The translations under genes were made by a program, and so were the position numbers. The notes under the pieces are model-generated. The model had not been told where the DNA came from. It saw only the letters and a program-made list of their open reading frames with translations, and searched no databases. 64,000 bases of DNA. Origin: an uncultured Maricaulis sp. GTDB taxonomy: Bacteria > Pseudomonadota > Alphaproteobacteria > Caulobacterales > Maricaulaceae. The stretch lies in contig NZ_CAMYLS010000007.1 of assembly GCF_947259345.1 (NCBI RefSeq), forward strand, positions 62,001-126,000. The letters are read 5' to 3'. Below are positions 47,630-57,400 of this stretch, piece by piece (the stretch's first letter is position 1; every line of letters starts with the position of its first letter).

Positions 47630-49357
47630 ATGCACCTCAAACTTCTCTCATCGGCCCTCGCCGTCCTCGCCCTTTCGGCTTGCAGCGATGCCCAGCAAGC
47701 GGACGTTCACGACCTGGCCGATGCCTGGCTGATCGGTTTTGCGGAACATGATCCATTGGAGGCCCGGCTGTGGGGCGTCGACACGCGCGGGCAGCCACTG
47801 ATTGCCTTGCCGGTCGAAGCCCATGAGGCCGCGTGGCTGGCGCAGAACCGAGCCTGGTCCGCCGCCCTGGACCAGATTGATGCCAATGGCCTTTCCCCGG
47901 CCGAGCGCGCCCTTCACGCCAATCTGCGCAACAAGGTCGACGGCACTCTGGCACTGGAGGTGTGCCGTCGGGACCTTTGGCCGCTCAATCATGTCGCGGG
48001 CTGGCATCTCAATCTGCCGAACTCGCTGGGCGTCGCGCTTGAAGAGGCTGGTACATCCCTGACAGCCGAACAGGTAGAGCTCTGGGCGGATGCCCTGCTG
48101 ACCTATCTCCCGGCGGAGCGGGCCAACCTGGAAGCCGGCCTGAATGCCGGCTATTCGACGCCCCGCAGTATCGCGCGCCAGGTGGCCGACCAGTTCGACG
48201 CGCTGGCTGAACTTGACGGGCCACTCTCGCCGGCGGGCCAAGGCCTCCCTCACGAGATTGAATCCGCATGGCTGGACGCGCTCGGCACCCGGATTGGTCC
48301 TGCCTTTCGTGACCATGCCCGCTACATTCGCGATACCTACGCCCCACAGGCACGAGCCGAGCGTTCGATCGCCGCCTTGCCGAACGGCGCGGCGTGCTAC
48401 CAGGCCAGCTTGTTTCAGCAGACTGGTCTGCGGGTCTCCCCCGAGACATTGCTGGCCAGGGCGGACGCTTTCGAGGCAGACGCCGAAGCCGCCCTTGTCC
48501 AAGCCGGTCATGCGCTGTGGGGCCTAAATGACGCCGAGGCAATCCGCGCGCGATTTACAGCGCTGGAAGCGGAGCAACTCGAAACACCCGAGGCTGTGAT
48601 TGCCACCGCCCAGGTCGATGCCGACCGGCTCTTGGCGGCATCGGCTTATCTCTTCCCGCCGCTCCCGGATCAAAGCGTGCGCATCGACACCTACCCGGCT
48701 GATCAACGCGCCGGAATGACCGCGAGCTATCGACCCGATTTCGCCCAAGGCTATGCCGGTGTCTACACGCTCAATCCGGACTCTCCGGGTCTGCGGGACC
48801 GTCGCACATCTGAATCCATCACGTCGCACGAAGTGGCACCCGGTCATCATACCCAGGCCATGGTCGCCCGACATGCCGGTACCGGGACCGACACACCGCT
48901 GCACCCGATCCTGACGGTCGGCATCAACAATACCTTTGTCGAAGGCTGGGCGAATTACGCCGAGATCCTCGCCGCCGAAGAGGGCCTGCTGCGTTATCCG
49001 GAGACCGAGATTGGACTCTGGATTGAGAGTGGCGAGGTCATTCCGATCGCCATCGGATTCAACACGGGCCTGGTGAGCGAAGCGGACACGGCCCGCGCCG
49101 CCCTGCGCCGCCGTGGTACGCCGGACGCGCCGCTCACAGCCGCCGACAATGTTCTCGATTGGCTGGCCATGATGCCGGGTCAGATCCTCACCTATGACCT
49201 TGGCGCCCAGGCCCTGTTGGAGCTGCGCGATCGGGCCCGCTCTATGCTAGGCGACCGGTTTGACTATCCCACCTTCCATCGCCTCATTCTGGAGGAGGGC
49301 AGCGTCCCGCTATGGCGGGTCGAGGAGAAGATTGACGCCTGGATTGACGACCGCTGA
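47630..49357 (+). CDS. DUF885 lipoprotein, metallopeptidase-like
   Basis: The 575-residue protein has a lipoprotein signal (MHLKLLSSALAVLALSAC) with Cys18 as the probable lipidated residue. It has the DUF885 helical body and the metal-binding signature HEVAPGHH (400-407), followed by FVEGWANYAE. Members resemble M32-like or dipeptidase metallopeptidases. It faces the periplasm. It is one of two DUF885 proteins in the window; the second lies near 57400 and is not a near-copy. The LysR gene is 101 nt upstream. Confidence 0.88.
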   Translation: MHLKLLSSALAVLALSACSDAQQADVHDLADAWLIGFAEHDPLEARLWGVDTRGQPLIALPVEAHEAAWLAQNRAWSAALDQIDANGLSPAERALHANLRNKVDGTLALEVCRRDLWPLNHVAGWHLNLPNSLGVALEEAGTSLTAEQVELWADALLTYLPAERANLEAGLNAGYSTPRSIARQVADQFDALAELDGPLSPAGQGLPHEIESAWLDALGTRIGPAFRDHARYIRDTYAPQARAERSIAALPNGAACYQASLFQQTGLRVSPETLLARADAFEADAEAALVQAGHALWGLNDAEAIRARFTALEAEQLETPEAVIATAQVDADRLLAASAYLFPPLPDQSVRIDTYPADQRAGMTASYRPDFAQGYAGVYTLNPDSPGLRDRRTSESITSHEVAPGHHTQAMVARHAGTGTDTPLHPILTVGINNTFVEGWANYAEILAAEEGLLRYPETEIGLWIESGEVIPIAIGFNTGLVSEADTARAALRRRGTPDAPLTAADNVLDWLAMMPGQILTYDLGAQALLELRDRARSMLGDRFDYPTFHRLILEEGSVPLWRVEEKIDAWIDDR

Positions 49358-49402
49358 TCCGCCCAGTGCTGACGCAAATCATTTAAGCGCGGCGGCGGCG
49401 CT

Positions 49403-50527
49403 TCAGTCCGGATCGAGACGATTGATCAGCGTGTAGTTCGAGCCTTCGGACACTGCATAGACAATGTCCGGGCGGCCATCTGCGTTCAGGTCGCCGACCG
49501 AGAGATTATAGCTGTTCGACGCCTCATCCCCGACGTCCAGAGCGACGAAGCCCGCACTATCGCGGAAATAGATGCGGTTGCGCACACCGCCATTGGCGAC
49601 CGCGATATCCATCGCCCCGTCCTGGTTGAAGTCCGCCAGGGCGAGTCCGAACACAACATCCGTCTCAGCGCCGAAACGCTCCACACGCCCGAACCCGCCG
49701 AGCCCGTCATTCACGAAGATCAGGCTCTGCGCCTCCATCCCGCCGGCAATGATATCGGGATGGCCATCGCCGGTCACGTCACCCAGCTCGATCGCCCGGA
49801 TCTCCATCTCCAGCTCGCCGCCCAGCAAGACGGGTTCGGCAAAGCCCCCTTCGGTCAGGCCGCGATAGAGCACAACGCCCTCGCCGCCACGATTTGAGAA
49901 GACCAGATCGAGGCGGTCATCGCCGTCCACATCATCGATGGCGACCTGGATGGTCTGCCAGGCACCGGTCAGTTCGATATCCGCTCCGAAGCCACCCTCG
50001 CCATCATTGAGAAAATAGCGATTGGCCTCGCCGCGCTGGACCAGGACGAGGTCCTGGTCGCCATCTCCGTCAAGATCAGCGGCCGCAATACTGCGTGCCT
50101 GCGCAACGGGCCCCAGCTCGCGCGCTTGTGTGAAATTGGCGTTGCCGTCATTGAAGAGAAGCAGGACCGGCAGGAGATCGCGCGCGACCGCCGCATCCAG
50201 GTCACCATCCCCATCCAGATCGGCCAGCGCCGCTTCATAGCCGGTAGCCCGGTCAGGCCCGGCATTGCGGGCCGAGCGGAAGAAACCCAGCCCGTTATTC
50301 AGGAAGACCTCGTCCTGCTGGATCCAGTGTCGGCCATTGACGGCAAAACCGTCGAGATCGCCATCGCCATCCAGATCTCCCAGATTGACCGAGGCCGTCA
50401 GCGCCGTTTCCTCACCGAAGAAATTATAGGGATGGAGCCAAAAAGGGTCCTGGGCTGACGCAGACGTCGCCAGACCGGTAATCCCGGCAGCGAGGCCCAA
50501 GGCTCCCGCCAATACACGCTTTCTCAT
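49403..50527 (-). CDS. Secreted FG-GAP/VCBS seven-repeat beta-propeller protein
   Basis: The 374-residue protein has a signal peptide (about 1-26, ending SASAQ) and seven calcium-binding motifs of the DxDGDGxxD type at residues 51, 103, 151, 199, 250, 299 and 346. They begin as DLDGDGDLDGF and become less acidic toward the end (DFNQDGAMDIAV, DLNADGRPDIVY). Spacing of about 48-52 residues fits a seven-bladed integrin-like propeller. It is probably extracellular or periplasmic and calcium-stabilised. No enzymatic domain is fused. Confidence 0.88.
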   Translation of the reverse strand: MRKRVLAGALGLAAGITGLATSASAQDPFWLHPYNFFGEETALTASVNLGDLDGDGDLDGFAVNGRHWIQQDEVFLNNGLGFFRSARNAGPDRATGYEAALADLDGDGDLDAAVARDLLPVLLLFNDGNANFTQARELGPVAQARSIAAADLDGDGDQDLVLVQRGEANRYFLNDGEGGFGADIELTGAWQTIQVAIDDVDGDDRLDLVFSNRGGEGVVLYRGLTEGGFAEPVLLGGELEMEIRAIELGDVTGDGHPDIIAGGMEAQSLIFVNDGLGGFGRVERFGAETDVVFGLALADFNQDGAMDIAVANGGVRNRIYFRDSAGFVALDVGDEASNSYNLSVGDLNADGRPDIVYAVSEGSNYTLINRLDPD

Positions 50528-50607
50528 GCCACACTCCCTCGTCTGGCCAGACGCTAGCGGCTGGTCAGGCGAGGCGCCAGTTACGAATTTGTGGGACAGC
50601 GCGGGAC

Positions 50608-50642
50608 CACAAAAAAGCCCCGCCGGACCGAACGGGGCTTGA
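50608..50642 (-). terminator. Rho-independent terminator after sdhB
   Basis: AAGCCCCG and CGGGGCTT (50615-50622 and 50633-50640) form an 8-bp stem around a 10-nt loop. On the minus strand it is followed by CTTTTTTG. It lies 27 nt beyond the sdhB stop codon. Confidence 0.85.
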
Positions 50643-50667
50643 TTGAACTTTGGAGCAATCGCCAAGC

Positions 50668-51447
50668 CTAGCTTTCGCGTTCGACCATCATCTGCTTGAT
50701 CTCGCCAATGGCTTCAGCCGGGTTGAGGCCCTTCGGGCAGACCTGGGCGCAGTTCATGATGGTGTGGCAGCGATAGAGTTTGAACGGGTCATTGAGCTCG
50801 TCGAGGCGCTCGCCGGTGGCTTCGTCGCGACTGTCGGCGAGCCAGCGATAGGCCTGCAGCAGCGCCGCCGGACCCATGTATTTGTCGCCATTCCACCAAT
50901 AGGACGGGCAGGCCGTGGAGCAGGAAGCGCACATGATGCACTCGTAAAGTCCATCCAGCTTTTCGCGCTGTTCGGGGCTCTGCTTCCATTCTTTTTCCGG
51001 CGCCGGCGTGTCGGTCTTGAGATAGGGCTTCACGGCGGCGTGCTGGGCGTAAAACTGCGTCAGGTCCGGGATCAGGTCGCGGACCACCGGCTGGTGCGGC
51101 AGCGGCGAGATAGTGATGTCGCCCTTGTACTCGTCAATGCCCGACGTGCAGGCGATCGTGTTACGGCCACCGATATTCATCGAGCAGGACCCGCAAACGC
51201 CTTCGCGGCAGGAACGCCGGAAGGCCAGCGAGGCGTCGACATTGTTCTTGATCCACAACAGGGCATCGAGAACCATCGGCCCGCAATCATCCATGTCCAC
51301 CTTGTAGGTGTCCCAGCTCGGATTCTCGTCGGTTTCCGGATTATAGCGGTAGACCTTGAAAGTGCGCGTATTCTTCGCCCCGTCCGGTGTCGGGTGGGTC
51401 TTGCCCTTTTTTGGGGCGGAGCCTTTGGGGAGTGTCAGCTGAACCAT
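50668..51447 (-). CDS. sdhB: Succinate dehydrogenase iron-sulfur subunit
   Basis: SdhB carries electrons from FAD to ubiquinone. The 259-residue protein shows the [2Fe-2S] ligands in [15 protein letters not shown], the [4Fe-4S] motif [15 protein letters not shown] and the [3Fe-4S] motif [17 protein letters not shown]. All clusters look complete. It is the last gene of the sdhCDAB set, but a DUF3052 gene lies between it and sdhA. A terminator follows. Confidence 0.98.
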   Translation of the reverse strand: MVQLTLPKGSAPKKGKTHPTPDGAKNTRTFKVYRYNPETDENPSWDTYKVDMDDCGPMVLDALLWIKNNVDASLAFRRSCREGVCGSCSMNIGGRNTIACTSGIDEYKGDITISPLPHQPVVRDLIPDLTQFYAQHAAVKPYLKTDTPAPEKEWKQSPEQREKLDGLYECIMCASCSTACPSYWWNGDKYMGPAALLQAYRWLADSRDEATGERLDELNDPFKLYRCHTIMNCAQVCPKGLNPAEAIGEIKQMMVERES

Positions 51448-51459
51448 TTGGGTCCTCGT

Positions 51460-51885
51460 TCAGTTCACGACGCGCTTGGGGCGCGGGATCATCAGTTTCA
51501 GGCCGGACCAGATCGCGTCGACGGCGCAAACCTTCACATCGACCAGGTCGATGGGCAGGGCGACATCGCGGATCACGTCCTCGGTCATGTCGGTTTCGAC
51601 TTTCGACGCCTTCTTGGGCCAGGAGACCCAGATCATGCCGTCTTGCCGGATGGATGAGCGCAGGCGCGGCAGATCGGTTTCGAACTCGGCGCGCACCTTG
51701 GTGAAATAGTGCACATAGTCGAGCTCGTCGCCGGCATCCGCAGACGCTTGCTCGCGGTCAAAGACCGCCGCCGAGCGCAGTGCGTCATGCGCCTCGGGCA
51801 AATTCAGGAAGGCCACCGCCTGCCCGTCCTTGAGACCGAGCTTTTTTGGCAGGGGCGTGCCTGAATATCCGGCGGTCTGCGCCAT
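51460..51885 (-). CDS. DUF3052 family protein within the sdh operon
   Basis: The 141-residue protein (start MAQTAGYSGTPLPKKLGLKD) matches DUF3052, a small cytoplasmic family with the pattern YFTKVRAEFETDLPRLRSSI and MIWVSWPKKASK near the C-terminal half. Function is unknown. It begins 2 nt after the sdhA stop and ends 12 nt before sdhB, so is fully inside the operon. The frame extends upstream over sdhA without similarity, so I start at 51885. Confidence 0.88.
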   Translation of the reverse strand: MAQTAGYSGTPLPKKLGLKDGQAVAFLNLPEAHDALRSAAVFDREQASADAGDELDYVHYFTKVRAEFETDLPRLRSSIRQDGMIWVSWPKKASKVETDMTEDVIRDVALPIDLVDVKVCAVDAIWSGLKLMIPRPKRVVN

Positions 51886-51887
51886 GC

Positions 51888-53675
51888 CTAGTAAACTCGC
51901 GCCTTCGGCTCGATATACTTGATATCGTTGGACATCGTGTAGGTGTGGACCGGGCGGTAGTCGATCTTCACATTGCCGACCTCGTCGCACCAGGCGAGCG
52001 TGTGCTTCATCCAGTTCTCATCATCGCGATCGGAGAAGTCCTCGCGGGCATGTGCGCCGCGGCTCTCTTCGCGATTGGCCGCACCATTCACCGTCACAGC
52101 CGCCTGGCTGAGCAAATTGTCCATCTCGAGGGTTTCCATGAGATCGGTATTCCAGACCATGGTTCGGTCCGTCACGCCGATATCGGCCATGCCCGTATAG
52201 ACCTGCTTGATCGCCTCAACGCCCTCCTCCAGCACCTCGCCAGTGCGGAAGACCGCGCAGTTATTCTGCATGGAGCGCTGCATTTCGAGGCGCAGCTTGG
52301 CGGTCGGCGTGCCGCCCGAAGCATTGCGGTACTTGTCCAGGCGGTCGAGCGAGATCTGGCCGTCTGTCGCCTTGATCTCCGGCTGGCTGGCACCGGCCTT
52401 GACCGTTTCGCCCAGGCGCAGCCCGGCGGCCCGTCCGAAGACGACGAGGTCGATCAGCGAGTTGGAGCCCAGGCGATTGGCGCCGTGCACCGAGACGCAA
52501 GCCGCTTCGCCGACAGCCATCAGGCCCGGCACGACCGTATCGGCATCGCCGCCGACCTTGGTCAGGACTTCGCCGTGATAATTGGTCGGGATGCCGCCCA
52601 TATTGTAGTGGACCGTCGGCAGAACCGGAATCGGCTCCTTGGTTACATCCACACCCGCAAAGACGCGGGCGCTTTCGGAAATGCCGGGCAGGCGCTCGGC
52701 CAGGATGTCCGGATCGAGGTGATCGAGGTGAAGGTGGATATGGTCGCCATTGGCGCCAACACCCCGGCCTTCGCGAATTTCCATCGTCATCGAGCGTGAA
52801 ACGACGTCGCGGGAGGCTAGGTCCTTGGCGGACGGGGCATAGCGCTCCATGAAACGCTCGCCATTGGAATTGGTCAGATAGCCGCCTTCACCGCGGGCAC
52901 CCTCGGTGATCAGGCAGCCGGCGCCGTAAATCCCGGTCGGGTGGAATTGCACGAATTCCATGTCCTGCAGCGGCAGGCCGGCGCGCAGCACCATGGCATT
53001 GCCGTCACCAGTACAGGTGTGAGCCGAGGTGGCGGAGAAATAGGCGCGGCCATAACCACCGGTCGCCAGGACGACCGTCTGGGCGCGGAAACGGTGCAGC
53101 GTGCCATCGTCCAGCTTCCAGGCGGTGATACCGCGGCAGACACCGTCATCATCCATGATCAGGTCGAGCGCGAAATACTCGATGAAGAATTCGGTCTCAT
53201 TGCGGACCGACTGGCCATAGAGCGTGTGCAGGATGGCGTGACCGGTCCGGTCGGCGGCGGCACAGGTCCGCTGGACCGGGCCTTCGCCGTAATTCTTGGT
53301 CATGCCGCCAAAGGCGCGCTGATAGATCTTGCCGTCCTCGGTGCGCGAGAAGGGCACGCCCCAGTGCTCGAGCTCGTAAACAGCGTCTGGCGCGTTGCGG
53401 CAGAGATATTCAATCGCATCCTGATCGCCCAGCCAGTCCGACCCCTTGACAGTGTCATACATGTGCCAGCGCCAGTCATCCTCGCCCATATTGCCCAGCG
53501 AGGCGGAAATCCCGCCCTGGGCCGCAACCGTGTGCGAGCGGGTCGGGAAGACCTTGGTGATGCAGGCGGTCTTCAGACCAGCCTGGGAAGCTCCGAGTGC
53601 CGCGCGGAGGCCCGAGCCCCCGGCGCCGACGACGACCACGTCATAGGTGTGATCGATCCAGTTGTATTCGGCCAT
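51888..53675 (-). CDS. sdhA: Succinate dehydrogenase flavoprotein subunit
   Basis: SdhA oxidises succinate with covalently bound FAD. The 595-residue protein has the FAD motif [16 protein letters not shown] and the histidyl-FAD residue H48 in [31 protein letters not shown] and the C-terminal [11 protein letters not shown]-like [20 protein letters not shown] are typical. It follows sdhD by 12 nt and is followed closely by the DUF3052 gene. Confidence 0.98.
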   Translation of the reverse strand: MAEYNWIDHTYDVVVVGAGGSGLRAALGASQAGLKTACITKVFPTRSHTVAAQGGISASLGNMGEDDWRWHMYDTVKGSDWLGDQDAIEYLCRNAPDAVYELEHWGVPFSRTEDGKIYQRAFGGMTKNYGEGPVQRTCAAADRTGHAILHTLYGQSVRNETEFFIEYFALDLIMDDDGVCRGITAWKLDDGTLHRFRAQTVVLATGGYGRAYFSATSAHTCTGDGNAMVLRAGLPLQDMEFVQFHPTGIYGAGCLITEGARGEGGYLTNSNGERFMERYAPSAKDLASRDVVSRSMTMEIREGRGVGANGDHIHLHLDHLDPDILAERLPGISESARVFAGVDVTKEPIPVLPTVHYNMGGIPTNYHGEVLTKVGGDADTVVPGLMAVGEAACVSVHGANRLGSNSLIDLVVFGRAAGLRLGETVKAGASQPEIKATDGQISLDRLDKYRNASGGTPTAKLRLEMQRSMQNNCAVFRTGEVLEEGVEAIKQVYTGMADIGVTDRTMVWNTDLMETLEMDNLLSQAAVTVNGAANREESRGAHAREDFSDRDDENWMKHTLAWCDEVGNVKIDYRPVHTYTMSNDIKYIEPKARVY

Positions 53676-53687
53676 GTGGTGCGTCCG

Positions 53688-54059
53688 TTAAAGCGCGAGT
53701 TTGAGCAGGGCGAAGGCGGTGACGAGCCACAGCCCCAGCGTCAGGAAGGTATTGCCCAGCATGAGCACCATCTTGGTACCCGACTTGTGGATATAGTCCT
53801 CGATGATCACCTGCATACCCAGGCGCATGTGCGACAAACCGGCCGTCAGCGTGAGCAGGGTGATGATCGCTCCGGCCGGGCTGGCAAAGAAGGCGGTGGC
53901 ATTCGCCGGCGCGCCGGACTTGGCCAGCATCCAGACGAAGACCGGGGCCAGGAAAAAGAGGGCAATCGAGGTCACCCGATGGGTGATCCAGTGACCGGCC
54001 GCGTGGCCGGAAGCACCGAGGCCGCGAACCTTGGCGGCAGGCGTGCGATAATCGCTCAT
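53688..54059 (-). CDS. sdhD: Succinate dehydrogenase membrane anchor subunit D
   Basis: This 123-residue subunit has three transmembrane helices and helps to form the quinone site and haem b pocket. GHWITHRVTSIALFFLAPVF is the first helix. The histidine in LTAGLSHMRLGMQVIIEDYI is the likely axial haem ligand. It lies 2 nt after sdhC and 12 nt before sdhA in the expected order. Confidence 0.95.
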   Translation of the reverse strand: MSDYRTPAAKVRGLGASGHAAGHWITHRVTSIALFFLAPVFVWMLAKSGAPANATAFFASPAGAIITLLTLTAGLSHMRLGMQVIIEDYIHKSGTKMVLMLGNTFLTLGLWLVTAFALLKLAL

Positions 54060-54061
54060 GT

Positions 54062-54454
54062 TCAGATCCCCAGCTCGATCCAGACCAGTGCGGTCGGAAT
54101 GACAGCGCCGACAATGATCAGCACGGAACGCAGGTTGGAGCCCGCCGGATCATAGCCCTTGCCGGCGTCCCAGACGAGGTGACGCAAACCGTTGAGCCAG
54201 TGATAGCTGACCGCATAGGTCAGGGCGATCAGGCCCAGCTGCGTCACCCAGGCCATCCAGCCTTCAAAGAGAAAGCCGACGGCGCCCTCAGCTTCAAAAG
54301 CCAGCAGGATCACCCAGACGCTGATCGCGACAGCGCCGATGTAATTCGCCACGCCGGTGGCACGATGCAGAATGGATGACGCCATCGTCGCGTGCCAGCG
54401 CCAGACCTGAAGGTGTGGCGACAACGGACGCGGATCAGACCAGTCGGAAGCCAT
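54062..54454 (-). CDS. sdhC: Succinate dehydrogenase cytochrome b556 subunit
   Basis: The 130-residue protein anchors succinate dehydrogenase and binds haem b and quinone. It has the SdhC motif SILHRATGVANYIG and the later YHWLNGLRHLVWDAGKG with the haem-ligand histidine. Three transmembrane helices are visible. It is the first gene of the sdhC-D-A-DUF3052-B operon; AAAGG lies shortly before the ATG. The promoter should lie in the 222 bp shared with the divergent SDR gene. Confidence 0.96.
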   Translation of the reverse strand: MASDWSDPRPLSPHLQVWRWHATMASSILHRATGVANYIGAVAISVWVILLAFEAEGAVGFLFEGWMAWVTQLGLIALTYAVSYHWLNGLRHLVWDAGKGYDPAGSNLRSVLIIVGAVIPTALVWIELGI

Positions 54455-54676
54455 GAGGCAGCCTTTCGCTCTTTTGTCCGGAACCCACGCGGCAGCCCCG
54501 CCGACGCGGAAAGTCAGTGTCGAGGCAGCACAATAGGCCTGATGGTGTCAGGGTCAACGCAGGGCGAAGCGCACCGCTGACAACATCCAGACACTTTTTC
54601 AGGGATTCGGTACGCGATCCCGTTTGAGAAAGGCCGCGCACGCCCTAGGTTAGGCGTGTCCATCAGGGAGATCGAC

Positions 54677-55546
54677 ATGAGCCAAGTCCAGCCCTCCGCC
54701 GTCGTGACCGGAGCCTCCACAGGGATCGGCGCCGCCTGCGCCAAACGTCTTGTCGATGAAGGCTGGCGGGTTTTTGCCGGAGTGCGCAAGCCGGAAGATG
54801 GCGAGCGCCTGAAAGGTGAGCTGGGCGCGAACCTGGTTCCCGTCATCATCGACGTCACCGACACAACGAGCGTGAATGCCGCCGCCAAGACGGTCCGCGC
54901 GGCGCTCGACGGGCAGACGCTGAAGGGCCTGGTCAATAATGCCGGCATCGCGGTGGCCGGCCCGATGCTGGAATTGCCGCTGGAGGACTTCCAGAACCAG
55001 ATGGACGTCAATGTGACCGGAATTGTCCGCGTCACCCAGGCCTTCGGTCCGCTTCTGGGCGTCGACGAGAGCCTGAAAGGCGAGCCGGGCCGCATCGTCA
55101 TGATGTCGTCTGTCGCCGGCGAGATGGGCGCACCCTTCCTGGGCCCCTATGCCGCTTCCAAACATGCCGTTGAAGGCATCAGCAAGTCGCTGCGCCGTGA
55201 GCTCATGTTATATGGCATCGAGGTCGTCGTGATCGGGCCGGGCGCGGTCGCCACGCCGATCTGGTCCAAGGCCGAAGAGATCGATACGATACCCTATGAA
55301 AACAGCCCCTTCTTTGAAGCCATGACCCGCATCCAGGGCTGGATGGCCAAGAACGGGCCCGCCGGTTTCCCACCCTCGAAGATTGCCGATCGTGTCTTCC
55401 GGGCCTTCACTGACGCCAAGCCGCGTTTCCGCTATGCCATTGTGCCCCAGCGGCTGACCAATTGGTCGCTGCCCAAGATTCTGCCCGAGCGCCTGGTCAA
55501 CAACATGGTCGCCAAGCGCGTCGGGCTGGAACGCAAGCACCGCTGA
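54677..55546 (+). CDS. Short-chain dehydrogenase/reductase (SDR)
   Basis: The 289-residue NAD(P)-dependent enzyme has the cofactor motif TGASTGIGAACAK, the NNAG motif in LKGLVNNAGIAVAG and the active-site YAASK preceded by serines in MMSSVAGEMG. It lacks a clear substrate assignment; C-terminal extensions resemble 17-beta-hydroxysteroid-type SDRs. AGGGAG lies about 7 nt before the ATG at 54677. It diverges from the sdh operon. Confidence 0.93.
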   Translation: MSQVQPSAVVTGASTGIGAACAKRLVDEGWRVFAGVRKPEDGERLKGELGANLVPVIIDVTDTTSVNAAAKTVRAALDGQTLKGLVNNAGIAVAGPMLELPLEDFQNQMDVNVTGIVRVTQAFGPLLGVDESLKGEPGRIVMMSSVAGEMGAPFLGPYAASKHAVEGISKSLRRELMLYGIEVVVIGPGAVATPIWSKAEEIDTIPYENSPFFEAMTRIQGWMAKNGPAGFPPSKIADRVFRAFTDAKPRFRYAIVPQRLTNWSLPKILPERLVNNMVAKRVGLERKHR

Positions 55547-55619
55547 CACCGTCTGTCGGCTTGTTAATTTGATCGCTCATCCCGATTGCGCATGAATGCC
55601 CCCACTCGGGGAGACAGAC

Positions 55620-57323
55620 ATGCTGACGAAATTATTGGGCGCCGCCGGCGCTCTGGCGCTCCAGGCCACGGCCGACACTGACCAACTGGACTACACGCTC
55701 GAGATGTCCAGCGAAGTCGGTATGACCTATGTCACGATCGCGCTCACCCTGACCGGCGAAGCGGACGGAGAAACCGGCATCATCCTGCCCGGTAATTGGG
55801 GCGGCCAGGATGCGCTCTGGGGTGCCGTCGAGGATATTTCCGTCACCAGCGAAGACGGCACAGTTGCCGTCCTGATCACCGACGACCCATCGCGCCTGAC
55901 GCTCACCCATGAGCCGGGTGCGGCCCTCACCCTGAGCTATTCGATCACACCGGAACGAACCGGAGAACCGCAGGCATCGGCGGGGGACTACTATCGGCCC
56001 TATGTTGAACCGGACTGGGTTCACCTGATCGGTCACACCGTTTTCGCTGTCCCCGATTCCGATGCCGAGTTCGAGGTCTCCATGGCGCTTGATGCGCCGC
56101 CGGGCTGGACCCTCGCCTCGGACCTCGAGCAAGGCGAACTGGACGTTGAAGCACTCCTCACCAGCATCACGGTTGCCGGTGATTTCCGTATCCAGGAACA
56201 AAGGGTCGATGGCGCGCCTCAGCGGGTGGCCATTCGCGGTGATCATGCCTTCACGGATGCCGACATGGCGCAATCGGTCCAACAAGTCCTGGCCGCCAAT
56301 GAAGCCTATTGGGGCGCCGAGCCGGAACCCTTCCTCGTGACCGTCCTGCCACTGGAGGCGGAACCGGGGCATATGAGCGTTGGCGGCACCAATCTGGGCG
56401 ACGCTTTTGCCTTCTTCACCACCAATAATGCGGAAGCCGGCATCCTCCTTCGTATTCTCACTCACGAGCATGTTCACACCTGGATCCCCGGCCGTGTTGG
56501 CGGCCCCATCTCAGGCGAGAACGAACCGGCCGGCTACTGGTTTTCCGAAGGCTTCACCGATTTCCTGACCCAGCGCGCCGCGGTCAGGGCTGGCCTGTGG
56601 CCAGCGGAAGCCGCGATCACGGCCTGGAATGAAGCGTTGCTGGAGGACTTCAATTCACCGGTACGCGATGCGCCGAACGACGCCATCATCGCCGGCTTCT
56701 GGACCGATCCGGATTTTCAGCGCCTGCCCTATCATCGCGGCATGATCTTCGCGGCGCTCGTCGACCACACGATCCGCGCTGAAACCGGCGGCCGACTGGA
56801 TCTCGACGACGTTTTCGCCGCCATGCGGGACGAACCGCCCGTCGAGCCCGCGCCGCTGGTCTTCGCAGAGATCGTGTTGGACATCACCAATGTCGACATC
56901 ACGGACCTTTACGAGCGCCACATCATCAATGGCGAACCGATCAGCCTGCCGGCCGAAACCTTTGGTGACTGCGGGCCGGTCGAAACCATCAGCGAACCGG
57001 TCTTCGTCTATGGCATGTCCGGCCAACGCGATGAGGCGGGCCGCTTCGAGATCACCGCCGTCGATCCGGACGGGCCGGCCGCACCCGCCGGCTTCCAGCC
57101 GGGCATGATCATTCTGGAACGCCTTGAAGGGTCGGTGGGTGACGCCAGGGTCGACAGTGTCCTGCGCGTCCAGACGCCGGAGGGCGAAACCCTGGACCTG
57201 CGCTATCGCCCCACCAATGGCGAGATGCAGACCTATCCGCGCATCGCGATAGCGTCGGGTGATCTGGCATCCAATGGCTGTGCGGCACGACTGGCAGGCC
57301 TGCCTGAAACCCGCACGGACTGA
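55620..57323 (+). CDS. Periplasmic M61-like metallopeptidase with PDZ-like tail
   Basis: The 567-residue protein has a short signal-like N-terminus (MLTKLLGAAGALALQATA), a beta-rich N-terminal domain, a thermolysin-like catalytic part with H282-E283-x-x-H286 in THEHVHTW and E310 in WFSEGFTDF, and a C-terminal region (PAAPAGFQPGMIILERL) like a PDZ domain. This is the layout of M61 glycyl aminopeptidases. GGGGAGA lies 6 nt before the ATG at 55620. It is 77 nt upstream of the second DUF885 gene. Confidence 0.85.
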   Translation: MLTKLLGAAGALALQATADTDQLDYTLEMSSEVGMTYVTIALTLTGEADGETGIILPGNWGGQDALWGAVEDISVTSEDGTVAVLITDDPSRLTLTHEPGAALTLSYSITPERTGEPQASAGDYYRPYVEPDWVHLIGHTVFAVPDSDAEFEVSMALDAPPGWTLASDLEQGELDVEALLTSITVAGDFRIQEQRVDGAPQRVAIRGDHAFTDADMAQSVQQVLAANEAYWGAEPEPFLVTVLPLEAEPGHMSVGGTNLGDAFAFFTTNNAEAGILLRILTHEHVHTWIPGRVGGPISGENEPAGYWFSEGFTDFLTQRAAVRAGLWPAEAAITAWNEALLEDFNSPVRDAPNDAIIAGFWTDPDFQRLPYHRGMIFAALVDHTIRAETGGRLDLDDVFAAMRDEPPVEPAPLVFAEIVLDITNVDITDLYERHIINGEPISLPAETFGDCGPVETISEPVFVYGMSGQRDEAGRFEITAVDPDGPAAPAGFQPGMIILERLEGSVGDARVDSVLRVQTPEGETLDLRYRPTNGEMQTYPRIAIASGDLASNGCAARLAGLPETRTD

Positions 57324-57400
57324 TCGGACCGGCAGGGTGACGGCCCGGCTTGCGGGGCGCTGCCTGCCGGGCCATCCTCTGGCCAACAGGGGAGAGACAC

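Noticed and set aside
49384-49404. Possible terminator hairpin AAGCGC/GCGCTT after the first DUF885 gene
   Set aside because: The stem is only 6 bp, the loop is a GGC repeat, and neither strand has a good T-tract.
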